41,321 nucleotides of DNA from Pseudomonadota bacterium (GTDB lineage: Bacteria > Pseudomonadota > Gammaproteobacteria > Eutrophobiales > Eutrophobiaceae): NCBI GenBank assembly GCA_022574295.1, contig JACZSJ010000008.1, positions 1 to 41,321 of the forward strand. The letters are read 5' to 3'. This document shows, piece after piece, positions 1-7,591 of this stretch. The position numbers were made by a program, and so were the translations under genes. Numbering within the stretch: the first letter of the stretch is position 1; each line of letters opens with the position of its first letter. The notes below the pieces were generated by a model. It was not told the DNA's origin. It was given only the letters and a program-made list of their open reading frames with translations, and did not search any database.

Positions 1-462
1 GAGAAGATAAATTACAAATTACCCGGCTGTCGTGCTGACAAACTGCACCAGGACCAGGCAGCAGGCTGGAATGCGTATGGAGATTTCTATATCAGCATGG
101 GTATTGTTGTGGATGAGAACAGAAAGGAAAACGCAGCCTTGAGTTTTATGAAGTCCGGGAACTACAAAAAAGAATTGATGGGTGAAGAATGGAAAACTTT
201 GACGGAAGAGGATCCTCCTTACCAGCCCGAAGATGAATATATGTTGCTGGAGGCCGATCCGGGGGATGTCATCTTCTTTGACTCCTATGTGCCGCATGGA
301 TCACCAGCGAATACCAGTAATAGAAGCAGGCGAAATATCTTTCTCACCTTCAACAAACATTCTGATGGTGATAATAGAGAAAAGTATTACGCAGATAAAT
401 GGGCGATCTATCCGCCGAACCAGGCCGATCATGCACGTGCAGAAGGATCATATCTTGTATAA
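1..462 (+). CDS. Phytanoyl-CoA dioxygenase (PhyH) family protein, 5' partial
   Basis: The reading frame is open from base 1, so the N-terminus lies outside the window; 153 residues remain. It shows the Fe(II)/2-oxoglutarate dioxygenase facial triad: an HQD motif about 16 residues in (HxD), and a distal His in VPHGSPANTS, followed by an Arg-rich segment (NRSRRNIFLTFN) expected to bind 2-oxoglutarate. The stretch EADPGDVIFFDSYVPHGS is typical of the PhyH fold. The family hydroxylates varied small molecules, so the substrate cannot be given. A 56 bp gap separates it from the ubiquinone hydroxylase downstream; co-transcription is possible but no functional link is evident. Family call is firm, substrate unknown. 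Confidence 0.85.
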   Translation, partial: EKINYKLPGCRADKLHQDQAAGWNAYGDFYISMGIVVDENRKENAALSFMKSGNYKKELMGEEWKTLTEEDPPYQPEDEYMLLEADPGDVIFFDSYVPHGSPANTSNRSRRNIFLTFNKHSDGDNREKYYADKWAIYPPNQADHARAEGSYLV

Positions 463-518
463 AAAAATAGACTTATTAACTGAAACGATTTAGTAGTCTT
501 TTATGGGGGGTATTTAAA

Positions 519-1718
519 ATGAATCTACCTGATGAGCAGAATAATAAATACGATGTCGTAATCATTGGAGCCGGTCCGGCTGGATTAAGTTTTGCCCGCG
601 CCCTTGCCGGTACTAATTTGAATGTTGTTATTATTGAGAAGTTGGCTAGTAAAATTCTTGCTGATCCCGCTTTCGATGGACGAGACATTGCGCTTACCCA
701 TCTATCTGTCAAATTGCTTAAAGACCTGGGTGCCTGGACTCGTATTCCTTCTGATTGTATATCGCCGATAAAGGAAGCAAGAGTAATGGACGGCACATCA
801 TCGTACTTTTTGCATTTTGACCATCGAAAAACCTGTCATGATGCGTTGGGTTACCTGGTTTCAAACCACTTGATCCGCAAGGCACTGTATGAAGAAGTAG
901 AAACCCTATCCAATGTTCGACTGATGACTAATATTGCGGTCACATCAGTGAGTACCGATTGTGAAGGCGCTTCAGTCCTTTTATCAAATGGAAAAACGAT
1001 TGAAGCCGCTTTAATTGTTGCTGCTGATAGCCGTTTTTCGGAGACCCGTCGTTTAGCAGGTATATCTGCTGCTATGCGAGACTTTGGCCAGATCGTGATC
1101 GTGTGTCGAATGGAACATGAAAAACCTCATCGAGACATTGCTTATGAGTGTTTTAATTATGGGAGAACGCTGGCTGTTTTACCACTTACGGGAAACCAGT
1201 CATCGATAGTGATCACTGCGCCTACATATAGATCCAACGAAATACTGAACATGAGCGATAATCAATTTAGTGATGATATTTCATACGCATTTAAACATCG
1301 TCTGGGCAGAATGAAACTTGTTGGTGAACGTTATCCCTATCCCCTTATCGCGGTCTATGCTGACAAGTTTGTATCATCGCGCTTTGCATTAATTGGTGAT
1401 GCTGCTGTCGGCATGCATCCGGTAACAGCACATGGATTCAACCTTGGGCTTAGGGGGCAAGATACGCTTGCAAAAGAGATTAAATCTGCCCTGGCACGGG
1501 GTGTTGATTTTAGCTCTTCAACCGTACTAAAAAATTACCAGTCAAAACATCGCCGAGTATCGCACCCATTATATCTGGCAACTAATGGGATTGTTCGTTT
1601 GTATACCAATGATATATTACCGGCAAGGATCATGAGAAAAACAATGTTAAGGCTTGGGAATAATATTTGGCCAATAAAACGGGCAATCATGAACCAGTTG
1701 ACCGCAATAGAAAATTAG
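519..1718 (+). CDS. ubiM: FAD-dependent ubiquinone hydroxylase, UbiM-like
   Basis: A 399-residue flavin monooxygenase of the UbiH/UbiF/COQ6 family, which hydroxylates the benzoquinol ring during ubiquinone synthesis. Visible: dinucleotide-binding GAGPAG at 17-22, an early FDGRDIALTH block at 52-61, a VAADSRFSETR version of the DG motif near 168-177, and GDAAVGMHPVTAHGFN starting at residue 293 that contacts FAD ribityl phosphate. The HPVTAHGFN version, rather than the HPIAGQGFN of UbiH/UbiF, is what I associate with UbiM, the hydroxylase described in Neisseria and other proteobacteria that can replace several dedicated enzymes. The start has a G-rich ribosome site (GGGGGG) 8 to 13 bases upstream. 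Family confidence is high; the UbiM subfamily is from memory of its motifs and could be wrong. Confidence 0.75.
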   Translation: MNLPDEQNNKYDVVIIGAGPAGLSFARALAGTNLNVVIIEKLASKILADPAFDGRDIALTHLSVKLLKDLGAWTRIPSDCISPIKEARVMDGTSSYFLHFDHRKTCHDALGYLVSNHLIRKALYEEVETLSNVRLMTNIAVTSVSTDCEGASVLLSNGKTIEAALIVAADSRFSETRRLAGISAAMRDFGQIVIVCRMEHEKPHRDIAYECFNYGRTLAVLPLTGNQSSIVITAPTYRSNEILNMSDNQFSDDISYAFKHRLGRMKLVGERYPYPLIAVYADKFVSSRFALIGDAAVGMHPVTAHGFNLGLRGQDTLAKEIKSALARGVDFSSSTVLKNYQSKHRRVSHPLYLATNGIVRLYTNDILPARIMRKTMLRLGNNIWPIKRAIMNQLTAIEN

Positions 1719-1753
1719 AAGGTAGCACCTCGCGGCGCAACGACAGCGGGTAA

Positions 1754-1849
1754 GTGAACAGGCACCGGGTATGTGCCTGTTATTATGTTTATGGATTATG
1801 GATATGGATATTCTCGATAAAATACAAATATGTTCCTATTGGTGACTAT
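1754..1849 (+). repeat. Dispersed ~100 bp repeat with conserved hairpin, copy A
   Basis: Begins about 35 bases after the ubiM stop. It opens with a 9 bp perfect stem, arms 1757-1765 and 1773-1781 around a 7 nt loop, followed by a shared AT-rich tail (GTTTATGGATTATGG, then GATAAAATACAAA and GTTCCT). The same sequence recurs in the same orientation at 3588-3690. The stem followed by a T-rich segment could act as a weak terminator for ubiM, but the conserved tail goes beyond what a terminator needs. Confidence 0.8.
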
Positions 1850-2895
1850 TATTTAAAAATAGGTTGCCCCCAGGCGTAGAATTCTTCATAACCACCATCC
1901 TGATTCATTCTCGTATAAGTGACTTTGGCACGAACGTAAACATCTGATTTCTTGATCCTGTAGTTTCCTTTAGTTGTTTTTATTACTTTAAGGATTTCAC
2001 CATTTGCTCCTATAAATTCTATTTTGTACCCTTCTGTTATTTTTTCTATTTGATTCCCCCTTATATAATCCTTGGAAAGTTCTTCTTCGGTCTTTTTTTC
2101 ATCGACTTCTATGATATACGTATCCGAGTGTCTGTCATTTGCTTTTAGAAATACGCCAGTACTAGAATAGAAATCACCTCTCATCATGGCCTTGACTATT
2201 TCATCTGCTTCTAGTTTTGACGAATGTACCATCACCCAACCACGTCCAGGATTGGATATAGTATTGGCAAATGTTTCAAATTGGCGTGCATCATCAGAAG
2301 CTACAGCATAGATTAACATTCCTTTCGTTAGCAGTTGATCCCATATATCCTCTGCTGATGAATGCTTATTATCGCCAAAATTATTCGATGAAAGATTTCC
2401 ATTAAATAATTCAAACATATAAAGATTTTTTACCGGTAAAATATTTTCAGCAGTTACAGCATATTTGTAATTAGGATGGTTTAGAATTGCTTGTCCTCCT
2501 GCTTCAATGATACCGCTGACGTTATTCTGTAGAATTACTGATTTATTTATATGGTCAAAATTCCAGGGTACGAGTCGATTGATGTTTATAGCAGTAATAT
2601 GAATAGTCTTATATCCAGTTACTTCTTGCCCCGGAATGAATATAAATCCATTCTGAGAATACTCAGGGAATTCATCGGTTTCTATTTCGACGAACTTATT
2701 ATGTTCGCTCAGGACAAGAAAATTATAACCGTGTTCCTGGTACCATTTTGCAGCAATGTCAGGAGAAGAAAAAGTATCATTGCTAAACGCTGTATGAGTG
2801 TGAGTATTGCCGCGATACCATTTTTTATCATCACCACAACCCTGCATGATTAAAATAATTGAAATAACAAAATACAGGGTTCGAATATTTCTCAT
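1849..2895 (-). CDS. PHP-domain metallohydrolase, predicted lipoprotein
   Basis: 348 residues with a hydrophobic leader and a lipobox ending in Cys20 (IMQGC), so probably anchored to the membrane on the periplasmic side. The PHP (CehA/McbA-like) metal-binding signature is clear: HTHT at 32-35 region, SEHNK near 63-67, NHPN near 139-142 and SDDAR near 200-204. PHP domains hydrolyse phosphoesters or related bonds with two or three metal ions; the substrate is not inferable. The stop lies right at the edge of repeat copy A, which is on the opposite-strand side. An AGGATA ribosome site lies upstream. Alternatives are limited; the family call is strong, the role unknown. Confidence 0.85.
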   Translation of the reverse strand: MRNIRTLYFVISIILIMQGCGDDKKWYRGNTHTHTAFSNDTFSSPDIAAKWYQEHGYNFLVLSEHNKFVEIETDEFPEYSQNGFIFIPGQEVTGYKTIHITAININRLVPWNFDHINKSVILQNNVSGIIEAGGQAILNHPNYKYAVTAENILPVKNLYMFELFNGNLSSNNFGDNKHSSAEDIWDQLLTKGMLIYAVASDDARQFETFANTISNPGRGWVMVHSSKLEADEIVKAMMRGDFYSSTGVFLKANDRHSDTYIIEVDEKKTEEELSKDYIRGNQIEKITEGYKIEFIGANGEILKVIKTTKGNYRIKKSDVYVRAKVTYTRMNQDGGYEEFYAWGQPIFK

Positions 2896-2941
2896 TTAAA
2901 TATCCTGATTTTGTAATATAAACATCAATATTATATTCAAA

Positions 2942-3178
2942 CTAAAGATAAATATGTTGCCCGCTTAGTAATTCAAATATCTCATGTTCCGGTGCTTTTA
3001 CGTCGAGTTGATCACTGCTTACATTAGCAACTTCATGACCAAAATTTTTTAATTTATCGACATAGAATTCTATCGGTGGTGGTGGTCCTTCGGGCAGGCG
3101 GTCTGCGGTTCTGTGAAAATTGTGTAATTTATCAAGGGTTAACGTCAGGAACCCCGTTTCCCGGTTGTATTCGCTCAT
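2942..3178 (-). CDS. Small hypothetical protein (78 aa)
   Basis: Short soluble, acidic protein with no recognised domain. It has a proline run (PPPP) around residue 33-36, no signal peptide and no cysteine. A good ribosome site (AAAGGAAA) precedes the ATG, which supports it being a real gene. It lies 46 bases upstream of the PHP lipoprotein on the same strand and may be co-transcribed with it; it is divergent from the MTH1187-type gene. I do not recognise the family. Confidence 0.65.
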   Translation of the reverse strand: MSEYNRETGFLTLTLDKLHNFHRTADRLPEGPPPPIEFYVDKLKNFGHEVANVSSDQLDVKAPEHEIFELLSGQHIYL

Positions 3179-3282
3179 GTTATTTCCTTTCGGTAAAATG
3201 AATTAATATTTAGCAATATTAGACGGTTTTTATTGCTTATACTTGATAAAGATTAAATTTGTATTTTTTTGAGGGTTTTGGG

Positions 3283-3561
3283 ATGAAAGCAACTGCGGAA
3301 TTACAGGTCATCCCGCTTTGCAGCGGTGTTTCAGTCAGGGAGCAGATCACTCGTGTTGTTGAAATGCTTAAGGGCAATGACTTCATTATCGAGACTCACG
3401 CTTCGGGGACTAATATTGAAGGGGAACTTTCGGATATTCTCGCGGCTGTCGAGAAAATTCATGAAACACTGCACAAGGAGGGTAGTGTACGTCTTTTAAG
3501 TTATCTAAAACTGGAAACGCGCACCGATAAAACACCGACGTTAGCCGGCAAGCGGCTATAG
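3283..3561 (+). CDS. MTH1187/YkoF-type thiamine-binding family protein
   Basis: 92 residues from the ATG at 3283, chosen over an upstream TTG because GAGGG sits 8 bases before it and because the family begins with a short strand such as ATAELQVIPL. The pattern GVSVREQITRVVEML, HASGTNIEGELSDILAAVEKIH matches the DUF77/MTH1187 ferredoxin-like fold. Members of the wider YkoF group bind thiamine or hydroxymethylpyrimidine; the single-domain bacterial forms are less well characterised. No thiamine gene or TPP riboswitch is seen nearby. It ends 26 bases before repeat copy B. Confidence 0.8.
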   Translation: MKATAELQVIPLCSGVSVREQITRVVEMLKGNDFIIETHASGTNIEGELSDILAAVEKIHETLHKEGSVRLLSYLKLETRTDKTPTLAGKRL

Positions 3562-3587
3562 CTTGTAACCGATTAAACCTGTAAATA

Positions 3588-3690
3588 GTGAACAGGCATC
3601 AGGTTTGTGCCTGTTATTGTGTTTATGGATTATGGATTATGGATATGGAACTACTTGATAAAATACAAACACGTTCCTGTTGGCGATTCT
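3588..3690 (+). repeat. Dispersed ~100 bp repeat with conserved hairpin, copy B
   Basis: Second copy of the repeat at 1754-1849, same orientation, again starting some 25 to 35 bases after a forward gene. Stem arms are 3591-3599 and 3607-3615 with a 7 nt loop; the closing pair changes from C-G in copy A to T-G here, so pairing is kept. Copy B carries one extra GGATTAT unit in the tail. Confidence 0.8.
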
Positions 3691-3775
3691 TAAGTTATAA
3701 ATTATCCTATTTTGGGGGTGTTTTATTTTCTCTTTGAGCTATCCTTTCTATACCATCTAAAAAAAGGGGAGAACA

Positions 3776-3967
3776 ATGGGGAAATTAATTATGGTATTAA
3801 TAGTCCTGTCGGCAATAGCTTTCTTGTTGGCAGTGATCAGCGTATTAGTTACCGGACCAATTATGGGAATTTCTGCAGAGGCTTTTTCAAGGGCGTGCAC
3901 AAATCTCGTCTTAATGGGGATTGGTTTGTCCGTATGCTGCCCGAAACAACATCAAGCACCTGATTAA
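3776..3967 (+). CDS. Small membrane protein (63 aa), hypothetical
   Basis: A strong AGGGGAG ribosome site lies 5 bases upstream of the ATG, which is the main reason to accept this short gene. Residues 4 to 28 form a convincing transmembrane helix and residues about 43 to 54 a second, weaker hydrophobic stretch ending in a Cys-Cys pair. No known family recognised. It stands alone between repeat copy B and the REP-like cluster. Confidence 0.5.
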   Translation: MGKLIMVLIVLSAIAFLLAVISVLVTGPIMGISAEAFSRACTNLVLMGIGLSVCCPKQHQAPD

Positions 3968-3979
3968 GTAGCACATGCA

Positions 3980-4105
3980 CAAAAGGGGTCACAAAAGGGG
4001 TCGGAGTGATTTAGGGTCCACAAAAGGGTCGCACAAAAGGGGTCGGAGTGATTTAAATTTAATCACTCCGACCCCTTTTATTCTTCTCCGACCCCTTTTA
4101 TTTCT
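3980..4105. repeat. REP-like palindrome cluster
   Basis: A perfect 19 bp inverted repeat (arms 4035-4053 and 4061-4079, 7 nt AT-rich loop) built on AAAAGGGGTCGGAGTGATT. To its left are three shortened tandem versions of the same arm, starting near 3979, 3992 and 4020; to its right one shortened arm in the opposite sense at about 4087-4100. This nested layout is what REP/BIME elements mobilised by REP-associated tyrosine transposases (RAYT) look like. No such transposase is in the window. As a hairpin between a forward gene and a reverse gene it could also stop transcription from both sides. Confidence 0.85.
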
Positions 4106-4119
4106 CTGTACGGGGCTAA

Positions 4120-4983
4120 TTACACATCCGCATTAATCTTGATATGCCAGGGTTCATAACGCACTCCCAACATGTTGTCCTGCGGATACCGCAATTTTAG
4201 ATACCCCCGTTCAGAAAGTTTTTTGTAGACTTCTGTTTCTGTAAAACGTCCTGTAAAATTTAAGGCACCGTAACCCACCTGTCCTACATCAAAATCACCA
4301 TTACCGTGAAATGAGTAACCGGGGGGTGCAAGTGACCGGGAGGCAAGAGATAGGTTACCATTGCTGTCGTATACCTTGTTCAGAAACAACAGAAACTGTT
4401 TCATCACGTTACGGATCCCGGAAGTCAGGACAACCTGATCTCCCAGCTCTTTTTTTATGCGTTCAAATATCTCAATCGATCTGTCTTTATATAAATAATT
4501 CCCGCTATACGGGATTTTAACGACATCATTTTTTTTGACCTGATCGGTAATTTCTTTGATAGGCTTTTGCCCCAAAAAACCGTAATGCTGCCCGTCTTCA
4601 TAGAAGATTGTTTCCATAAAGCTGAGTTCTGATTTCGTAAATCTGCCAACCTTGGAATAGTTACGGGCAAGTAACAGTCCGTCCGAAAAATTCAAGATAT
4701 GAAAATTACCATGACCAACCAGTTTCTGCAGGCGTCTCAGCCGCATCACCGTTGACTCGAATGCCCCATAGAGATTGCTATCAATCTGTAGGTCATCATG
4801 GTGCGGGTGATTAAAGTTGTGTATCTTATGCAAATAATCTTTGAGTCCACCATCCGTGCTGTATGTTGCGCCGGCAAAATAACCCCTGACTGTCTTCGCC
4901 AGAATTTCCGGGGCAATGCCAAATCCGATACACCCCAGCCCCAGAGCCTTTAATAAATGTCTTCTCTTCATGCTCTTAACCAT
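4120..4983 (-). CDS. Tat-exported M15B D-Ala-D-Ala carboxypeptidase-like protein
   Basis: 287 residues. The leader has a twin-arginine signal (KRRHLLK at 6-12, then a hydrophobic stretch to about 28), pointing to folded export to the periplasm. Near the C-terminus are zinc-site motifs of the VanY/M15B family: SFHGNGDFD (224-232) and EPWH (277-280), with His226, an Asp and His280 as likely ligands. The first motif is one residue shorter than the usual SxHxxGxAxD spacing, so activity is likely but not certain. Such enzymes trim peptidoglycan stem peptides. ATG at 4971 is an alternative start that keeps the Tat signal. It is monocistronic, ending next to the REP-like cluster. Confidence 0.82.
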   Translation of the reverse strand: MVKSMKRRHLLKALGLGCIGFGIAPEILAKTVRGYFAGATYSTDGGLKDYLHKIHNFNHPHHDDLQIDSNLYGAFESTVMRLRRLQKLVGHGNFHILNFSDGLLLARNYSKVGRFTKSELSFMETIFYEDGQHYGFLGQKPIKEITDQVKKNDVVKIPYSGNYLYKDRSIEIFERIKKELGDQVVLTSGIRNVMKQFLLFLNKVYDSNGNLSLASRSLAPPGYSFHGNGDFDVGQVGYGALNFTGRFTETEVYKKLSERGYLKLRYPQDNMLGVRYEPWHIKINADV

Positions 4984-5258
4984 TGAGTCTTGTCATTCTT
5001 ATTAATACTATCAGCATAACAGCTTTTTCATGATTAAAGAGGCCGTCCACACAATATTCCTGTCCTCGCATCCTTGTGTATTAGTACTTCCGTGTACGTC
5101 GCTTATTTTCACACCCGTCTGATACAGCACTGCCTTCCTGATTAGTCCCGTCAAGCCGGTTTCCATCACCTGAAAGTGTTAATTTATTGATCCAGCCTCT
5201 CTGGTTACAGAAATGAGCTAATATAATTTATATCTAGCCATACTGGAATTATTACTAT
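4984..5258. other. Divergent intergenic region, no clear gene
   Basis: 275 bases between the reverse M15B gene and the forward aldo/keto reductase. It must hold both promoters. A 51-codon reverse frame (5011-5166) is open but has no convincing ribosome site and no recognisable product, so I do not call it. No repeat or strong hairpin seen. Confidence 0.6.
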
Positions 5259-6125
5259 ATGAACAAATATAGACAACTGGGTAATACAAACATTGAAGTC
5301 TATGCCATTGGCTTAGGCGCTATGCCTTTATCTCTGGATGGGCGACCAGATGAAGCACAAGCTTTAGGCGTTATCAAAGCCTTTGTTGATGGTGGGGGTA
5401 ATTTTATTGATTCTGCTAATGTCTATTGTATTGATGATTCTGATGTAGGACACAATGAAAAATTAATCGCAAAGGCTTTATCAAAACAAGAGGATACGGA
5501 AAATATAATTGTTGCCACCAAAGGCGGTCTGAGACGTCCCAAGAGTGACTGGACAGTTGATGCCAGTCCTGAGTGGTTAAGACAGTCATGCAAAAAAAGT
5601 TTGATGGATCTCGATACTGATTCAATATTCTTGTATCAACTCCACGCACCTGATCCAGATGTACCACTTGCCGATTCAATTGGCGAACTTGCACGACTGA
5701 AGGCTGAAGGAAAGATCCAGCACATTGGTTTATCTAACGTTACAGTTGAACAGATTAAGTTAGCACTTTCCATCACCGACATCATGTCTGTGCAAAACCG
5801 ATGTAATCTATTTGAGCGAACCTCATTTAATAATGGTGTGGTTAAATTTTGTGAGGTAAATAATATTACTTTTATTGCACATAGTCCTGTCGGTGGACAT
5901 TCCCAACATGCACAGCGTGCTAAAAATAGTTTATTAAAAAATCTGGCTGAAAAATATGATGCATCTACATATCAAATAATGATCGCGTGGTTATTACACA
6001 GAAGCTCGTCAATATTGACCATTCCGGGGGCCAGCAAGACCAGCAGTATCATGGATAGCCTGCGAGCAATTAATGTTGAATTGAGTAAAGAAGACATGCA
6101 GCTGCTTGAAGCTAATATTAAATAA
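5259..6125 (+). CDS. Aldo/keto reductase
   Basis: 288 residues, a complete (alpha/beta)8 NADPH-dependent oxidoreductase. The catalytic tetrad is intact: Asp51, Tyr56, Lys88 and His129. IGLSNVTVEQI and IPGASKTSSI are the usual family blocks for the active-site loop and the nucleotide-phosphate site. It resembles the general bacterial AKR group that reduces aldehydes and ketones; no specific substrate can be assigned. The ATG is preceded by GGAAT at a usable distance. It is transcribed alone or with the small basic ORF that follows 18 bases later. Confidence 0.88.
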   Translation: MNKYRQLGNTNIEVYAIGLGAMPLSLDGRPDEAQALGVIKAFVDGGGNFIDSANVYCIDDSDVGHNEKLIAKALSKQEDTENIIVATKGGLRRPKSDWTVDASPEWLRQSCKKSLMDLDTDSIFLYQLHAPDPDVPLADSIGELARLKAEGKIQHIGLSNVTVEQIKLALSITDIMSVQNRCNLFERTSFNNGVVKFCEVNNITFIAHSPVGGHSQHAQRAKNSLLKNLAEKYDASTYQIMIAWLLHRSSSILTIPGASKTSSIMDSLRAINVELSKEDMQLLEANIK

Positions 6126-6143
6126 GCCCTGTTTTTAAAGAAT

Positions 6144-6323
6144 ATGCTGGTGAATAGTGATATGAAAAAAGCTAGATTTTCTGCAAGAAAAAAAACTGGG
6201 CCCCGCAAGGGGCCACGGAATAAGTCTTTACCTGGACAGGTGAGTAAGCAGCTTAGGAAGCATTATGTGAATAAATACGGTGTGGTGAGAATGAGTAGAA
6301 AAAGGGAGTCGCAGCAAAATTAA
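6144..6323 (+). CDS. Possible small, strongly basic protein (59 aa)
   Basis: An open frame of 59 codons whose product is rich in Lys and Arg (for example ARKKTGPRKGPRNKS and KHYVNKYGV). A second possible start is at 6162 (MKKARFSARKK). Ribosome sites are weak for both. It follows the aldo/keto reductase by 18 bases. The same DNA contains a GC-rich hairpin with an A-run on its left, which reads as an intrinsic terminator on the other strand, so the frame may be a by-product of an RNA feature. No family recognised. Confidence 0.35.
   Translation: MLVNSDMKKARFSARKKTGPRKGPRNKSLPGQVSKQLRKHYVNKYGVVRMSRKRESQQN
6188..6214 (-). terminator. Terminator-like hairpin on the reverse strand
   Basis: Perfect 6 bp GC stem, 6199-6204 with 6209-6214, loop GCAA on the forward strand. 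Read on the reverse strand it is followed after three bases by eight T, a textbook intrinsic terminator. No reverse-strand gene is known immediately upstream (6215-6400), so what it would terminate is open. Confidence 0.45.
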
Positions 6324-6341
6324 AGTGTGGGGTTGAAAGTG

Positions 6342-6362
6342 AGGGGTTGGAGTAATTAAGTT
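6342..6362 (+). repeat. Degenerate half-copy of the REP-like arm
   Basis: AGGGGTTGGAGTAATTAAGTT resembles the arm of the palindrome at 4035-4053 (AAGGGGTCGGAGTGATTTAA) with a few changes. It has no opposite arm. Probably an old decayed copy. Confidence 0.4.
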
Positions 6363-6395
6363 AAAGGATACTGGCTGTTCCTGTGCAATTTATGC

Positions 6396-6713
6396 ATGTC
6401 ATTAATTTATGGAGAATTTAAACAATTGAGTGAAAAACCGTTACAAGTCGGTGAGATAGGTGTTTTACAACACCTTAATCGCTTAGCGTTGAATGGTTTG
6501 ATTGCCGAAGTCACCGGCGAGCTCAAAAGACGGATGCTTTATAGCATCACCAATCCTGCAGATTCTGAAATTTGTCAGGCATACAAAGTTTGTGTTCCCG
6601 GCTACCCTACTGCGAATGACAGAATTCAATGGTGTGTGAAGCAACACCAGCTGCGACGTATTGCTGAACCAGATGATTTGCAACAAAAGATGTCCGCTAA
6701 TTTAGAAGCATAA
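6396..6713 (+). CDS. Hypothetical protein (about 95-105 aa)
   Basis: A soluble protein of 105 residues from the ATG at 6396. An in-frame TTG at 6426 has GGAG 11 bases upstream and would give 95 residues beginning SEKPLQVGEIG; that may be the true start. The N-terminal half (GVLQHLNRLALNGLIAEV) looks helical; the C-terminal half has two cysteines (ICQAYKVCVPGYP) and a DRIQWCVKQH stretch. No domain recognised. It ends 29 bases before the HAD gene on the same strand, so an operon is likely. Confidence 0.65.
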   Translation: MSLIYGEFKQLSEKPLQVGEIGVLQHLNRLALNGLIAEVTGELKRRMLYSITNPADSEICQAYKVCVPGYPTANDRIQWCVKQHQLRRIAEPDDLQQKMSANLEA

Positions 6714-6742
6714 AGGGTTTTCCGAGCCATTTTTTAGTAGAG

Positions 6743-7537
6743 ATGATTAATATGCGAATTATTACAGCACCTGAAGTAATTTTATTTGATTGGCATGCAA
6801 CGCTTGTAGATACCCTTGAAGCTATGTATCACGCTGTTGATGATGTGCTGTTAAAATTTGATGAAATGGATCTATTGCGTAGGATGACAAAGCCTGGGGA
6901 AAGCAAGACTGCTGAAGATGCGAGATTAGTTGCATATGTACGTGATAATCAGAAACTGCATCCCAGGGTTAAGGCTGATAGAAGGATTTCTCGGACAGAT
7001 ATATTCGAAGTATTGTTTGATCATGACGAAGAGGCGAAACAAATTGCACATGAGGAATTTAATCGTTGTTACCGAAATCATTTCGGAGAGATACATCCGT
7101 TTGAAGAGGGTATTGATGTGATGTTGGACAACCTCAGAGGGATGGGCCTGAAACTGGGTGTACTGACGAATCGGAATCGTGAATTTCTGGAGCATGAGAT
7201 TGAGGTTATTCATGTCACTGGCTGGACCCATTATTTTGAGACCACGGTCTGTGGCGACGATGTCACGAACCGGAAGCCTGCCCCTGATCTAATTTTAAAG
7301 TCATGTGAGAATCTTGGTGTGAAGCCAGGCCTGAATTGCTGGTATGTCGGAGATAGTACGACTGATACTGTTTCAGCAAAAAGAGCGGGTGTTACGAATA
7401 TATTTTACAATGGTGCGAAATGGGATAAAGCGTGGCTAGAAAAGATTTTTCCTGGTAGCGTAAAACATCCGCATAAACCAGATGTTGTTGTAAACGACTT
7501 TAACGAATTTTTTCAACTGGTCAAGTCATGTCTTTAA
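6743..7537 (+). CDS. HAD-family hydrolase with altered motif I
   Basis: 264 residues; a second ATG at 6752 is possible. Four HAD motifs are seen: motif I FDWHATLVDT (nucleophile Asp16), motif II Thr142 in VLTNRN, motif III Lys178 in NRKPAPD, and motif IV GDSTTD with Asp204 and Asp208. An alpha-helical C1-type cap lies between residues about 25 and 125. The second Asp of motif I (DxD), the usual general acid/base, is His18 here; phosphonatases also depart from DxD at this site. It is therefore probably a phosphatase or related hydrolase with a shifted mechanism. Substrate unknown. Preceded closely by a hypothetical gene. Confidence 0.85.
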   Translation: MINMRIITAPEVILFDWHATLVDTLEAMYHAVDDVLLKFDEMDLLRRMTKPGESKTAEDARLVAYVRDNQKLHPRVKADRRISRTDIFEVLFDHDEEAKQIAHEEFNRCYRNHFGEIHPFEEGIDVMLDNLRGMGLKLGVLTNRNREFLEHEIEVIHVTGWTHYFETTVCGDDVTNRKPAPDLILKSCENLGVKPGLNCWYVGDSTTDTVSAKRAGVTNIFYNGAKWDKAWLEKIFPGSVKHPHKPDVVVNDFNEFFQLVKSCL

Positions 7538-7591
7538 AAATAAAGGGGGCAGGCCGCTATTATTTTAAAATCTCTAACACCTTAAGTTTTT

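Noticed and set aside
1754-3690. Integron attC sites
   Set aside because: The repeats follow genes in one orientation and hold inverted arms, but the arms read AACAGGC then GCCTGTT, opposite to the RYYYAAC...GTTRRRY layout of attC, and no integrase is present.
5011-5166. 51-codon reverse frame upstream of the M15B gene
   Set aside because: No convincing ribosome site, no recognisable composition, and it lies in a likely promoter region.
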